Source of the DNA: an uncultured bacterium
GTDB taxonomy: Bacteria > Armatimonadota > Zipacnadia > Zipacnadales > Zipacnadaceae
Length of the DNA stretch: 11,477 bases
Assembly: GCA_937928475.1 (NCBI GenBank)
Contig: CALFVE010000160.1
Span: forward strand, 1 to 11,477
Direction of reading: 5' to 3'
Below, one piece after another: positions 5,495-11,477 of the stretch. Under the pieces are notes generated by a model. That model was not told where the DNA came from and did no database searches. It saw only the letters and a program-made list of their open reading frames with translations. Positions within the stretch are counted from its first letter, which is position 1. The number at the start of each line of letters is the position of its first letter. Both the position numbers and the translations under genes were made by a program.

Positions 5495-6622
5495 ATGAGG
5501 CCCTCGGTCCCCGCTCCCGGAACCTTTGCCGTCAGCGCACGCGAACCGCATGGTGGGGCGCGTTGCGGGGTGTTGGAGACCGCGCACGGGCCGGTGCCCA
5601 CGCCCGCCTTCATGCCCTGCGCCAGCCGCGGGGTGCTGCGGGCGCTCGACAGCGCCGACCTGGAAAGCGCCGGCGTGGGGATCATCATCTGCAACGCCTT
5701 CCACCTGGCGATTGCCCCCGGCGGGGACCTCATCGCCCGGCGCGGGGGCCTGCACCGCTTCATGGCCTGGCCGAAGCCGCTGGCGACTGACTCCGGCGGC
5801 TACCAGGTCTTCTCTCTGGCGGAGCCCAGGAACATCACCGAGGAGGGCGTGCGGATTCGCTCGCCCAAGACCGGGGAATGGCTGCTGCTGACCCCCGAGC
5901 GGAGCATGCAGATCCAAAACGACCTAGGCGCGGACCTGGTCATGGCCTTTGACGAGTGCGCGCCTTTCCCCTGCGAGAAGGAATACGCGCGCGCCTCGTT
6001 TGAGCGCACCCTGCGCTGGGCGGAGCGGAGCAAGGCCGCCCACCGGCGTGAGGACCAGGTCCTGTTCGGCATCGTCCAGGGGAGCGTCTACCCCGACCTG
6101 CGGGCAGAGGCGGCGGAGCGCACCGTCGCCCTGGACTTTCCCGGCTACGCCATCGGCGGCGTCTCGGTAGGGGAGAGCCGGGAGCAGATGCTGGAGGCGG
6201 TGGAGGTCTCCCTGGAGCACCTGCCGGAGGACAAGCCTCGCTACGTCATGGGCGTGGGGACGCCGCTGGACCTTGTGGATTGCGTGATGCGAGGGGTGGA
6301 CCTGTTCGACTGCGTCCTGCCCACCCGCAACGCGCGCCACGGCCTGCTCTACACCTGGTCGGGGATCGTCCGCCTGAGCAACGCGGCCCACCGCGACGAC
6401 GACCGCCCCCTGGACGAGACCTGCTCCTGCCCGACCTGCCGCCGCTACTCCCGCGCCTACCTGCACTACCTCTTCCGCCTCCAGGAGGCCACCGCCTGGC
6501 GCCTGCTCAGCCTGCACAACCTGCACTTCTATGCAGAGTTGATGAGGAGGATAAGGGAGGCGATTGGGGAGGGGAGGTTGGGGGAGGTGAGGGGAGAGGT
6601 GGAAGCCGTGACCGGCACATAG
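5495..6622 (+). CDS. tgt: tRNA-guanine (preQ1) transglycosylase
   Basis: Exchanges guanine 34 for preQ1 in tRNAs with GUN anticodons (Asp, Asn, His, Tyr), the first tRNA-level step of queuosine synthesis. The 375 residues are full length. TDSGGYQVFSL (98-108) contains the general acid/base D99. FGIVQGSVYPDLR (191-203) has the Gly-Ser-Val form also known from the Zymomonas enzyme. FDCVLPTRNARHG (271-283) contains the nucleophile D272. The zinc site is C310, C312, C315 and H341. The usual GNTYHL motif reads CNAFHL here (66-71). The ATG at 5495 has only a weak GAGAA upstream, as expected for translational coupling to queA 7 bases away. The last 25 or so codons shift to AGG, GGG and GAG, unlike the CGC/GGC-rich rest, and form a G-tract. 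Confidence 0.97.
   Translation: MRPSVPAPGTFAVSAREPHGGARCGVLETAHGPVPTPAFMPCASRGVLRALDSADLESAGVGIIICNAFHLAIAPGGDLIARRGGLHRFMAWPKPLATDSGGYQVFSLAEPRNITEEGVRIRSPKTGEWLLLTPERSMQIQNDLGADLVMAFDECAPFPCEKEYARASFERTLRWAERSKAAHRREDQVLFGIVQGSVYPDLRAEAAERTVALDFPGYAIGGVSVGESREQMLEAVEVSLEHLPEDKPRYVMGVGTPLDLVDCVMRGVDLFDCVLPTRNARHGLLYTWSGIVRLSNAAHRDDDRPLDETCSCPTCRRYSRAYLHYLFRLQEATAWRLLSLHNLHFYAELMRRIREAIGEGRLGEVRGEVEAVTGT
6566..6594 (+). other. Potential G-quadruplex at the 3' end of tgt
   Basis: Four runs of at least four G (6566-6569, 6571-6574, 6580-6584, 6591-6594) are separated by 1, 5 and 6 bases, meeting the usual quadruplex rule. It lies on the coding strand, so the mRNA could also fold. It ends 26 bases before the first base of the tgt stop codon. 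Confidence 0.5.
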
Positions 6623-6736
6623 GCGCTGCGCACCCTGCGCCAACCGGGCACGAGGGTCAGTCGCGGTCAGCGGCAGCCTCGGGGAGCGACGGGCGAGATG
6701 GCCGCGTACCAGATGGGGGCGAGACGCGGGCGCTAC

Positions 6737-6759
6737 AGGACAGGCCGGAAGCCTGTCCT
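6737..6759. terminator. Perfect 9-bp hairpin between convergent genes
   Basis: AGGACAGGC and GCCTGTCCT pair perfectly around a CGGAA loop. It lies in the 144-base gap between the ends of tgt (plus) and the PEP-binding-like gene (minus), where a two-way terminator is expected. Neither side has a T-tract, so it could also be a dispersed intergenic hairpin repeat. Confidence 0.45.
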
Positions 6760-6766
6760 ACTGCCT

Positions 6767-9382
6767 CTACTCCACAAAGCAGATCGCCCGCTGGGCCTGG
6801 GCGTCGGCGACTACCTGGACCTGGGCGCCGGCGGTAACCGCGGGGACGTCTATCACCTTCACGTACTCCGCGTACCGCCCATAGTCCGGCAGCAACTCGG
6901 TCAGGGCGTTGGGGGAGTCCGTGAAGAAGGCCTCGTTGAAGGTCGCGGCGGGGTCGTCGGGGTAGACGGCGAGGAAGACGGTCTCGGACTCCACCAGGTC
7001 CTGGAAGAAATGAGTGCCGAAGGAGAGTTCGGGCAGCTGCCCGGCGGCCTCCCGGGCCATCTCCACCAGCACCCGGGCGTTGTCAATATCCGCGTAGCCG
7101 ACGTTGACGCCCAGTTCGGGATTGTTGCTGCCCCACCGGCCCGGCCCCATCAGCAAGAGGCCGCCCTCCTCCACCAGGGGGTGCTCGTTGATGCGCCCCA
7201 CCACCCGCCCCAGCGCCTTGCGGAGGGAGTCGTCCTGCAGGGCGTTGTACTGCCGGGGGTCCACATACACAATGAAGCGTAGGTCGCGCACCACCCCACC
7301 GCGGATCATGCGCTGGGAGCGGAACAGCGTCCGCTCCGGCGCGCTGGGCACACTGACCGGCTCGGTGGACCCCGGCACGATCAGCGGACGGCACTGCAGC
7401 AGGTTGATCCCGATCTCCCCCTGCGGGCCCACCGTGGCCGTGAACTCGATGTCCACGGGGCGCCCGTAGGCGCGCTCCAGGCGCCGCAGCATCTCCCCCA
7501 ACAGCCTCACAAATTCTGTGCGGCGGATGAGATTATTGCAGGTGAGCACCCACTGCTCGGGCGCGCCTTCTACGAGCCGGGTTTGGGGGTCGCGGACCTC
7601 GCCGTCGGTGGCCACCGAAATGAGGTAGCGCAAGGGCAGATGGTGCTCGCGACCAAGCACCTCGGCTATGGGGAGAGTGACCAGCGCATTGGCGGGCAGG
7701 TCCAGCACGTCGGCTTGTTTCTGCGAGTACTTCACTACCTCCGCGCCCACCTCCGGGCGCAGGTCGGGGTGGCTGACCGCGATCATGCGCGGATAGTCGC
7801 CGCCCACGCGATCTACCGCACGGGTGCCCAGCCCCAGCACTAGCCGGATCATCCCCTGAGCGGGGTCAATGCGCTGGTGCCAGGCATACAGATTGCGCGA
7901 GAAGGCGACGCCGGCTAGCGTCGGGTAGAAGAGGCTGCCCTGGAGCATCCCCGAGACACGCTGGACGAGGATAGCCATCTGCTCGTCGCTCTCGCCCAGC
8001 CCGCGGCGGCGGCGATAGGAGAGGGCGTCGGGATTAAGGGCGCTGGCGTAGACCAGTTTCACCGCGCGCAGAAAGGCCTCCAGGCGCTGCTCGGGATTGC
8101 CCTGGTTGGCGCAGAACTCGCTGCGGTACTTGCCGGCGAAGGCGTTGCCGAAGGAATCCTCCAGCAGGCTGCTGGAGCGGACGATGATGGGGGCCTGACC
8201 GAAGTAGTCCAGCATCTCCGCAAACTGGTCAAGGATGCGGTTGGGGAAACTGCCGGCCAGAAAGCGCTGCTCCACCTCGGCGAACTCCTCGCGGGAGAGG
8301 TGAGAATTGCGGGTGAGTTGCAGGCGCAGGCGGAAGAGGTTGTTGTGCACCAGGAAGGTGAAAAAGACATCGGAGCCGATGTAGAAGGAATCGTGATCTT
8401 CGAGGATCGCGGTGAAGTCCGGGGGCCCCTGCGCGCTTTCCTCGGCGAGGATGCGGCGGGCCAGCAGCATCCCGGCGGCTTTTCCCCCGATTCTCCCCGA
8501 GCCCACCATGCGGTCGCGGATGCCCAGCAGGTCGTCGAGGGTGAAGTAGCGGTCGGCCAGTTCGTTGAACTGGGGATGACTGCCGATGAGCATCCGGCAG
8601 AGTTCTTGCTTGAGGGCCGACAGCTCGGGGTTGGCGGCCAGTTGCTGGGGAGGGGTGTCGCGGTAGGGCAGCAGTCGGCGGTACACGCTCTCCCAGGGGG
8701 CGATGGAGTCGGCGCTCACGCGCAGCGGGGCCTGGCGGGCGCTGGCGGCCACCGCGGCGGCGTCGGCGCTCTGGAAGACCGGCGCCCACTGCTCCCCCGC
8801 CACCCGGTGGGGCAAGAACATCTGGGGCGAGTAGCGATCCCAGACCTTAAGCGGGTGCAGATACATCTGCCCTTTGACGTGGTAGACATCCAGCAGCAGT
8901 TGGGTGGTGTCGCGAATGCGGGCGACGGCGCTGTGGGCGTGCTTACCGCGAGTGAGCGCGAAGTAGGTGATGGTGGCGAGTTCGAAGAGGTAAGGGCAGG
9001 TGACTTGGAAGAGGTTGGCCAGCAGTTCGTCGGTGGCCCACTCCACGGCCAGCGCGGAGAGGCTGTCGCAGACATACCAAACGCCGCGCCCGCGCGCCTC
9101 GATGATGTCATGCACGGTTCGGCTGAAGGCATCAAAGCCCTGGGCAGGGTCTACCTCGATGATTTCCAGGCCCGGCCGGGCCTCCAGCACCGGCGGCTGG
9201 GGTGCAAAGCGCAGATAGACCACGCGCCGGCCTTCGCTGAGCCCCTGGTCGGCGAAGGGCTGCGCGAAGTAGCGGTAGTCGTCGAGGCTATCCACCTGCC
9301 AGACGACGTTGTCCCCCGGCCGCAGGCCCTGGATGACCTCATCGAGGGCGGGGATACCCGAGTGGATGGCAGGCTCGCTCAT
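6767..9382 (-). CDS. KaiC-like (P-loop-less) / PEP-pyruvate-binding ATP-grasp fusion protein
   Basis: An 871-residue cytoplasmic protein. Residues about 1-200 resemble KaiC/RecA ATPases: HSGIPALDEVIQGLRPGD (7-24), GRRVVYLRF, and a Walker B-like VWYVCDSLSAL (101-111). Where GxxxxGK[ST] should be, it reads VVWQVDSLDDY (26-36), so the ATP loop is lost. After a helical linker (about 230-290), residues 298-670 form a PEP synthase/PPDK-type nucleotide-binding domain. This has GGKAAGM, APIIVRSSSLLEDSFGNAFAGKY (397-419), QRVSGM, AGVAFSRN, LGLGTRAVDRVGGDYPR and the closing GINLLQCRPL (658-667). Residues about 690-871 form a further domain with LLLMGPGRWGSNNPELG (742-758) and GTHFFQDLVE. The phosphohistidine and PEP TIM-barrel domains of real PEP synthase are absent, so that reaction is not expected. 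The ATG at 9382 is chosen from the promoter; an ATG three codons upstream (9391) is possible. The upstream open extension to 9592 shows no family resemblance. Function unknown. Confidence 0.85.
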   Translation of the reverse strand: MSEPAIHSGIPALDEVIQGLRPGDNVVWQVDSLDDYRYFAQPFADQGLSEGRRVVYLRFAPQPPVLEARPGLEIIEVDPAQGFDAFSRTVHDIIEARGRGVWYVCDSLSALAVEWATDELLANLFQVTCPYLFELATITYFALTRGKHAHSAVARIRDTTQLLLDVYHVKGQMYLHPLKVWDRYSPQMFLPHRVAGEQWAPVFQSADAAAVAASARQAPLRVSADSIAPWESVYRRLLPYRDTPPQQLAANPELSALKQELCRMLIGSHPQFNELADRYFTLDDLLGIRDRMVGSGRIGGKAAGMLLARRILAEESAQGPPDFTAILEDHDSFYIGSDVFFTFLVHNNLFRLRLQLTRNSHLSREEFAEVEQRFLAGSFPNRILDQFAEMLDYFGQAPIIVRSSSLLEDSFGNAFAGKYRSEFCANQGNPEQRLEAFLRAVKLVYASALNPDALSYRRRRGLGESDEQMAILVQRVSGMLQGSLFYPTLAGVAFSRNLYAWHQRIDPAQGMIRLVLGLGTRAVDRVGGDYPRMIAVSHPDLRPEVGAEVVKYSQKQADVLDLPANALVTLPIAEVLGREHHLPLRYLISVATDGEVRDPQTRLVEGAPEQWVLTCNNLIRRTEFVRLLGEMLRRLERAYGRPVDIEFTATVGPQGEIGINLLQCRPLIVPGSTEPVSVPSAPERTLFRSQRMIRGGVVRDLRFIVYVDPRQYNALQDDSLRKALGRVVGRINEHPLVEEGGLLLMGPGRWGSNNPELGVNVGYADIDNARVLVEMAREAAGQLPELSFGTHFFQDLVESETVFLAVYPDDPAATFNEAFFTDSPNALTELLPDYGRYAEYVKVIDVPAVTAGAQVQVVADAQAQRAICFVE

Positions 9383-9389
9383 GGCTTGC

Positions 9390-9418
9390 ATTATAGGACA
9401 CGGGGGGCGACCGAGAAA
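9390..9418 (-). promoter_or_regulatory. Promoter giving a probably leaderless mRNA
   Basis: On the minus strand a perfect TATAAT (9395-9390) has a weak TTTCTC -35 (9418-9413) after 17 bases. The A of the ATG at 9382 lies 7 bases after the -10, where transcription normally starts. No Shine-Dalgarno site precedes either ATG. Leaderless translation is inferred from this spacing. Confidence 0.6.
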
Positions 9419-9520
9419 GGGGGAAGCGAGGCAGGCCAGTTCCAGGCCAGGCTGCGCCGGGCCTTCAGCTGGCGGCTCCTTGGGGAGGAACTCTGTGGCG
9501 GGGCTGGCCGCCACGCAATG

Positions 9521-9599
9521 TGTCGTCGCGGACCCGAACCTTAGCGAGAGCAAGCGGGCGGAGGTTGCCTCCCCGCGGTCGGGAAGGTCCACCGCGACA
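9521..9599. repeat. Imperfect 14-bp inverted repeat enclosing nested hairpins
   Basis: The arms TGTCGTCGCGGACC (9521-9534) and the complement of 9586-9599 agree at 11 of 14 positions, with TGTCG and GGACC exact at both ends. Inside on the minus strand is the hairpin at 9554-9576, and a 6-bp CGCGGT/ACCGCG stem overlaps both. This lies in the 272 bases between serS and the PEP-binding-like gene, which hold no gene I can support. A second perfect 7-bp stem, CCGCCAC with GTGGCGG, lies nearby at about 9495-9514. It may be a structured RNA, a complex serS terminator or a small palindromic repeat element. Confidence 0.5.
9554..9576 (-). terminator. Hairpin downstream of serS
   Basis: On the minus strand GGAGG pairs with CCTCC around a CAA loop. 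It is extended by GCGG with CCGC after a 2-base bulge. It is about 80 bases after the serS stop and followed by TTGCTCTCGCT, a poor T-tract. A weak intrinsic terminator for serS is the simplest reading. Confidence 0.4.
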
Positions 9600-9654
9600 G
9601 GTTCACGCGGTTGTGCCGCTCACTGCGCCTCCGCTAGGCCACCCAGCACTCAAG

Positions 9655-10935
9655 TTATGGCAAATTTCTGGGCAGGATCTCCGGCAGGCCGCCCATGTAC
9701 GGTCGCAAGACCTCGGGAATAACTACGGTCCCCTCCTTGGTCTGATAGTTCTCGAGGATCGCGGCGAGGGTGCGGCCGCAGGCTAGGCCCGAGCCGTTCA
9801 TGGTGTGCACATACTCCGGCTTGCTCTCCGGCGTGGGCCGGTAGCGAATGCCGGCGCGCCGGGCCTGAAAGTCCCCGTACTGGCTGCAACTGGAGATCTC
9901 CACGTACTTGCCCATTCCCGGCATCCACGCCTCCAGGTCGAAGGTCTGGCGCGGCTGGAAGCCCATGTCCCCGCCGCAGAGCGCCATGCGCCGGTAGGGG
10001 ATCTCCAGCATCTGCAGAATGACTTCCGCGTTCTTCACCAGTTTCTCCAGTTCCGCGTCGGCCTGCTCGGGGCGCACGTACTTCATCAGTTCCACCTTGT
10101 GGAACTGGTGGACACGAATGAGGCCGCGCGATTCGCGCCCGGCGGCCCCGGCCTCGCTGCGAAAGCAGGGCGTGTAGGCGGTGTAGCACAGCGGCAGTTG
10201 CGCGCCGTCGAGAATCTCATCCTGGTGGATGTTGGTCAGCGGCATCTCGGCGGTGGGCACCAGGTACAAACCCTCCCGCGTCTTGAAGAGGTCCGCCTCG
10301 AACTTGGGCAGCGCTCCGATGCCGAAGGCGGCGCGCTCGTTGTTGAGGAAGGGCGGCAGTACCTCGATATAGCCGTGCTTGCGGGTGTGGGTGTCAAGCA
10401 TGAGGTTGATCAGCGCCCGCTCCAGGGCCGCGCCGGGGCCGACGTCCATGACGAAGCGGGCCTGGGCCATCTTCGCTGCCCGTTCCGTGTCGAGGATGCC
10501 CAGACGCTCGCCAAGCTCCCAGTGCGGCTTGGGTTCGAAGTCGAAGCGGCGGGGCTCTCCCCAGCGATACAGTTCCACGTTGTCTTCCTCGCCCGCCCCC
10601 TCCGGCACGTCGGGATGCAAGAGATTGGGGAGGGTCGCCATCATCTCCTGGAAGCGAGCCTCGACCTCTTCCAGTTCCTGCTCCTGCGCGGCAATCTGTT
10701 CATTGAGGGCATGGACCTGAGCGCGCATCTCGCTAGCGTCTCCGCCGGCCCGCATGATCTGCCCGATCTGCTTGGACAACTCGTTCCGCCGCGCCCGCAG
10801 GTTCTCCACCTGCAGAAGTTCGCGCCGGCGGGCTTCCAGGGCGATGAGGGCGTCCAAATCATAGTCATAGTGCCGCCGGGCCAGGCTGGCGCGGATCAGG
10901 TCGGGATTGTCCCGCAGCAGAGCGCGGTCAATCAT
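9655..10935 (-). CDS. serS: Seryl-tRNA synthetase
   Basis: Class II synthetase that charges tRNA-Ser (and tRNA-Sec where present) with serine in the cytoplasm. The 426 residues are normal length. The N-terminal long antiparallel coiled coil that grips the tRNA-Ser variable arm spans about 27-100 (LEARRRELLQVENLRARRNELSKQIG and onward). The catalytic core has the serine-binding VPTAE (227-231), motif 2 YTPCFRSEAG...GLIRVHQFHKVEL (254-284), ISSCSQYGDFQARR (347-360) and motif 3 NGSGLACGRTLAAILENYQ (380-398). The ATG at 10935 fits the family N-terminus (MIDRALLRDNPDLIR), with GAGG 8 bases upstream. The in-frame GTG at 10944 would overlap that site and is rejected. A TATAAT at 11005-11010 gives a leader of about 60 bases with a small GCGCCC/GGGCGC hairpin (10958-10975). 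No T-box is seen. Confidence 0.97.
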   Translation of the reverse strand: MIDRALLRDNPDLIRASLARRHYDYDLDALIALEARRRELLQVENLRARRNELSKQIGQIMRAGGDASEMRAQVHALNEQIAAQEQELEEVEARFQEMMATLPNLLHPDVPEGAGEEDNVELYRWGEPRRFDFEPKPHWELGERLGILDTERAAKMAQARFVMDVGPGAALERALINLMLDTHTRKHGYIEVLPPFLNNERAAFGIGALPKFEADLFKTREGLYLVPTAEMPLTNIHQDEILDGAQLPLCYTAYTPCFRSEAGAAGRESRGLIRVHQFHKVELMKYVRPEQADAELEKLVKNAEVILQMLEIPYRRMALCGGDMGFQPRQTFDLEAWMPGMGKYVEISSCSQYGDFQARRAGIRYRPTPESKPEYVHTMNGSGLACGRTLAAILENYQTKEGTVVIPEVLRPYMGGLPEILPRNLP

Positions 10936-11004
10936 GGTGGTCACCTCTTACACAGACGCGCCCCAGGGAGGGCGCTGGGCGGATCGCTGGTGGTTGCAGG
11001 AGCC

Positions 11005-11033
11005 ATTATAGCGTATTCCCGGCCGCACCGGAA
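11005..11033 (-). promoter_or_regulatory. serS promoter
   Basis: A perfect -10 TATAAT (11010-11005 on the minus strand) with a poor TTCCGG -35 (11033-11028) at 17 bases. Predicted start near 10998. A GCCCGG/CCGGGC hairpin or palindrome (11064-11079) lies between this and the divergent dut promoter and could be an operator. Confidence 0.5.
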
Positions 11034-11153
11034 TGTGTACGCCTTTCCAGAGCGGCGGGAATTGCCCGGACCGCCGGGCCTGAAACCGCCCGCCTTGCCT
11101 CGCGCCCGGCCGCTTGCTGAGTTTGCCACGAGGAAGCCTTACCCGCGCCGTTC

Positions 11154-11162
11154 TGGTATAAT
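11154..11162 (+). promoter_or_regulatory. Extended -10 promoter of dut
   Basis: TGGTATAAT is a TGn extended -10 with a perfect TATAAT (11157-11162), which can work without a -35; none is seen. The ATG at 11173 starts only 10 bases after it, so the leader is about 3-4 bases and holds no ribosome site. Confidence 0.6.
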
Positions 11163-11172
11163 CGCCCTCGTC

Positions 11173-11477
11173 ATGGGCCAGTCCGGTTTGCCTGTTCAGG
11201 TGCGAGTGCAGGTGATGCCCGAGGCCGAGGGGCTGCCGCTGCCGGCCTACGCCACGGCGGGCGCCGCCGGCCTCGACCTGCGCGCCGCCCTGCGCGAGCC
11301 GCTCACCTTGCAGCCGGGAGAGCGCGCCCTGGTCAGCACCGGCCTGCGCCTGGAGATTCCGGCGGGCTACGAGGGGCAGATCCGGCCCCGGAGCGGGCTG
11401 GCCCTCCGCCACGGCCTTACCCTGCTCAACAGCCCCGGCACCATTGACGCAGACTACCGAGGGCTGGTACAGGTGGT
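11173..11477 (+). CDS. dut: dUTP diphosphatase (dUTPase), N-terminal part (cut by window edge)
   Basis: Hydrolyses dUTP to dUMP and pyrophosphate, keeping uracil out of DNA and supplying dUMP for thymidylate synthesis; normally a homotrimer. 101 complete codons are present. Motif 1 is AGLDLRA (32-38) after YATAGA, motif 2 is RPRSGLA (71-77), and motif 3 is GTIDADYRGLVQV (89-101) with the catalytic Asp in IDADYRG. Motifs 4 and 5 lie beyond the edge. The ATG at 11173 is the first start after the promoter and lacks a Shine-Dalgarno site. An internal GTG would only shorten the unconserved N-terminus (MGQSGLPVQ). The gene is divergent from serS across 237 bases. Confidence 0.96.
   Translation, partial: MGQSGLPVQVRVQVMPEAEGLPLPAYATAGAAGLDLRAALREPLTLQPGERALVSTGLRLEIPAGYEGQIRPRSGLALRHGLTLLNSPGTIDADYRGLVQV

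Noticed and set aside
5924..6643. A 239-codon minus-strand open frame opposite tgt
   Set aside because: It mirrors a complete Tgt with intact catalytic and zinc residues, and its own product shows no recognisable motif.
6767..9382. Assignment as PEP synthase or pyruvate phosphate dikinase
   Set aside because: Only the nucleotide-binding domain is present; the catalytic His and PEP domains are missing.
8300..9544. A 414-codon plus-strand open frame opposite the fusion gene
   Set aside because: It is antisense to a well-supported coding region, its protein is low-complexity Gly/Val/Arg text, and long shadow frames are expected at this G+C content.
9383..9592. An open 70-codon extension upstream of the KaiC-like/PEP-binding fusion protein
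   Set aside because: It would cross the TATAAT promoter, has no ribosome site and reads as Pro/Ala-rich text without family resemblance; the KaiC-like domain begins right after the ATG at 9382.
9560..9600. T-box-like text (GGTGGACC ... ACCGCGG) on the minus strand
   Set aside because: The T-box core needs a contiguous GGTGGNACCGCGG; here it is interrupted by 8 bases, and it lies downstream of serS rather than in front of a synthetase gene.
10936..10944. GTG start for serS
   Set aside because: It would put the start inside the GAGG ribosome site of the ATG at 10935, which matches the usual family N-terminus.

Overview
This is a G+C-rich bacterial chromosomal segment of mostly housekeeping genes. 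It suggests a free-living bacterium with its own aspartate-family amino acid synthesis, type II fatty acid synthesis and queuosine tRNA modification. The mix of a secreted stalk-domain protein, a non-HemE URO-D family protein, a PurS-like protein and weak or absent Shine-Dalgarno sites at several starts would fit Armatimonadota, Chloroflexota or a related phylum. That placement is inference only; no rRNA or other phylogenetic marker was analysed.

Left part (1-1765, all minus strand). Reading in the direction of transcription: a 52-residue basic protein of unknown function behind a clear sigma70-type promoter, a tRNA-Met(CAU) with encoded CCA only 21 bases later, the biotin carboxyl carrier protein of acetyl-CoA carboxylase (accB), and homoserine dehydrogenase (hom), which runs off the left edge.

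Middle part (1940-6622, all plus strand). First comes a 176-residue protein that looks like two PurS domains in tandem. A secreted stalk-domain (copper amine oxidase N-terminal-like) protein with its own promoter follows, then a URO-D family protein with a strong UUCG hairpin against its ribosome binding site. The last two are the queuosine genes queA and tgt, 7 bases apart. Tgt puts preQ1 into tRNA at position 34, and QueA then converts it to epoxyqueuosine.

Right part (6767-11477). Convergent to tgt is an 871-residue minus-strand protein that joins a KaiC/RecA-like domain lacking its P-loop to a pyruvate-phosphate-dikinase-type ATP-grasp domain and a distinct C-terminal domain. Its promoter places the transcription start almost exactly on the ATG, so it is probably leaderless. 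Upstream of it on the same strand is serS, separated by 272 bases with an imperfect inverted repeat and competing hairpins. serS is divergent from dut, which is cut by the right edge.

The least conventional parts are the 871-residue fusion protein and the tandem PurS-like protein. The structured sites at 3222-3259 and 9521-9599 and the G-tract at the end of tgt are the main non-coding signals. I see no CRISPR array, insertion sequence, transposase, prophage gene or obvious pseudogene. No gene-free stretch exceeds 300 bases.
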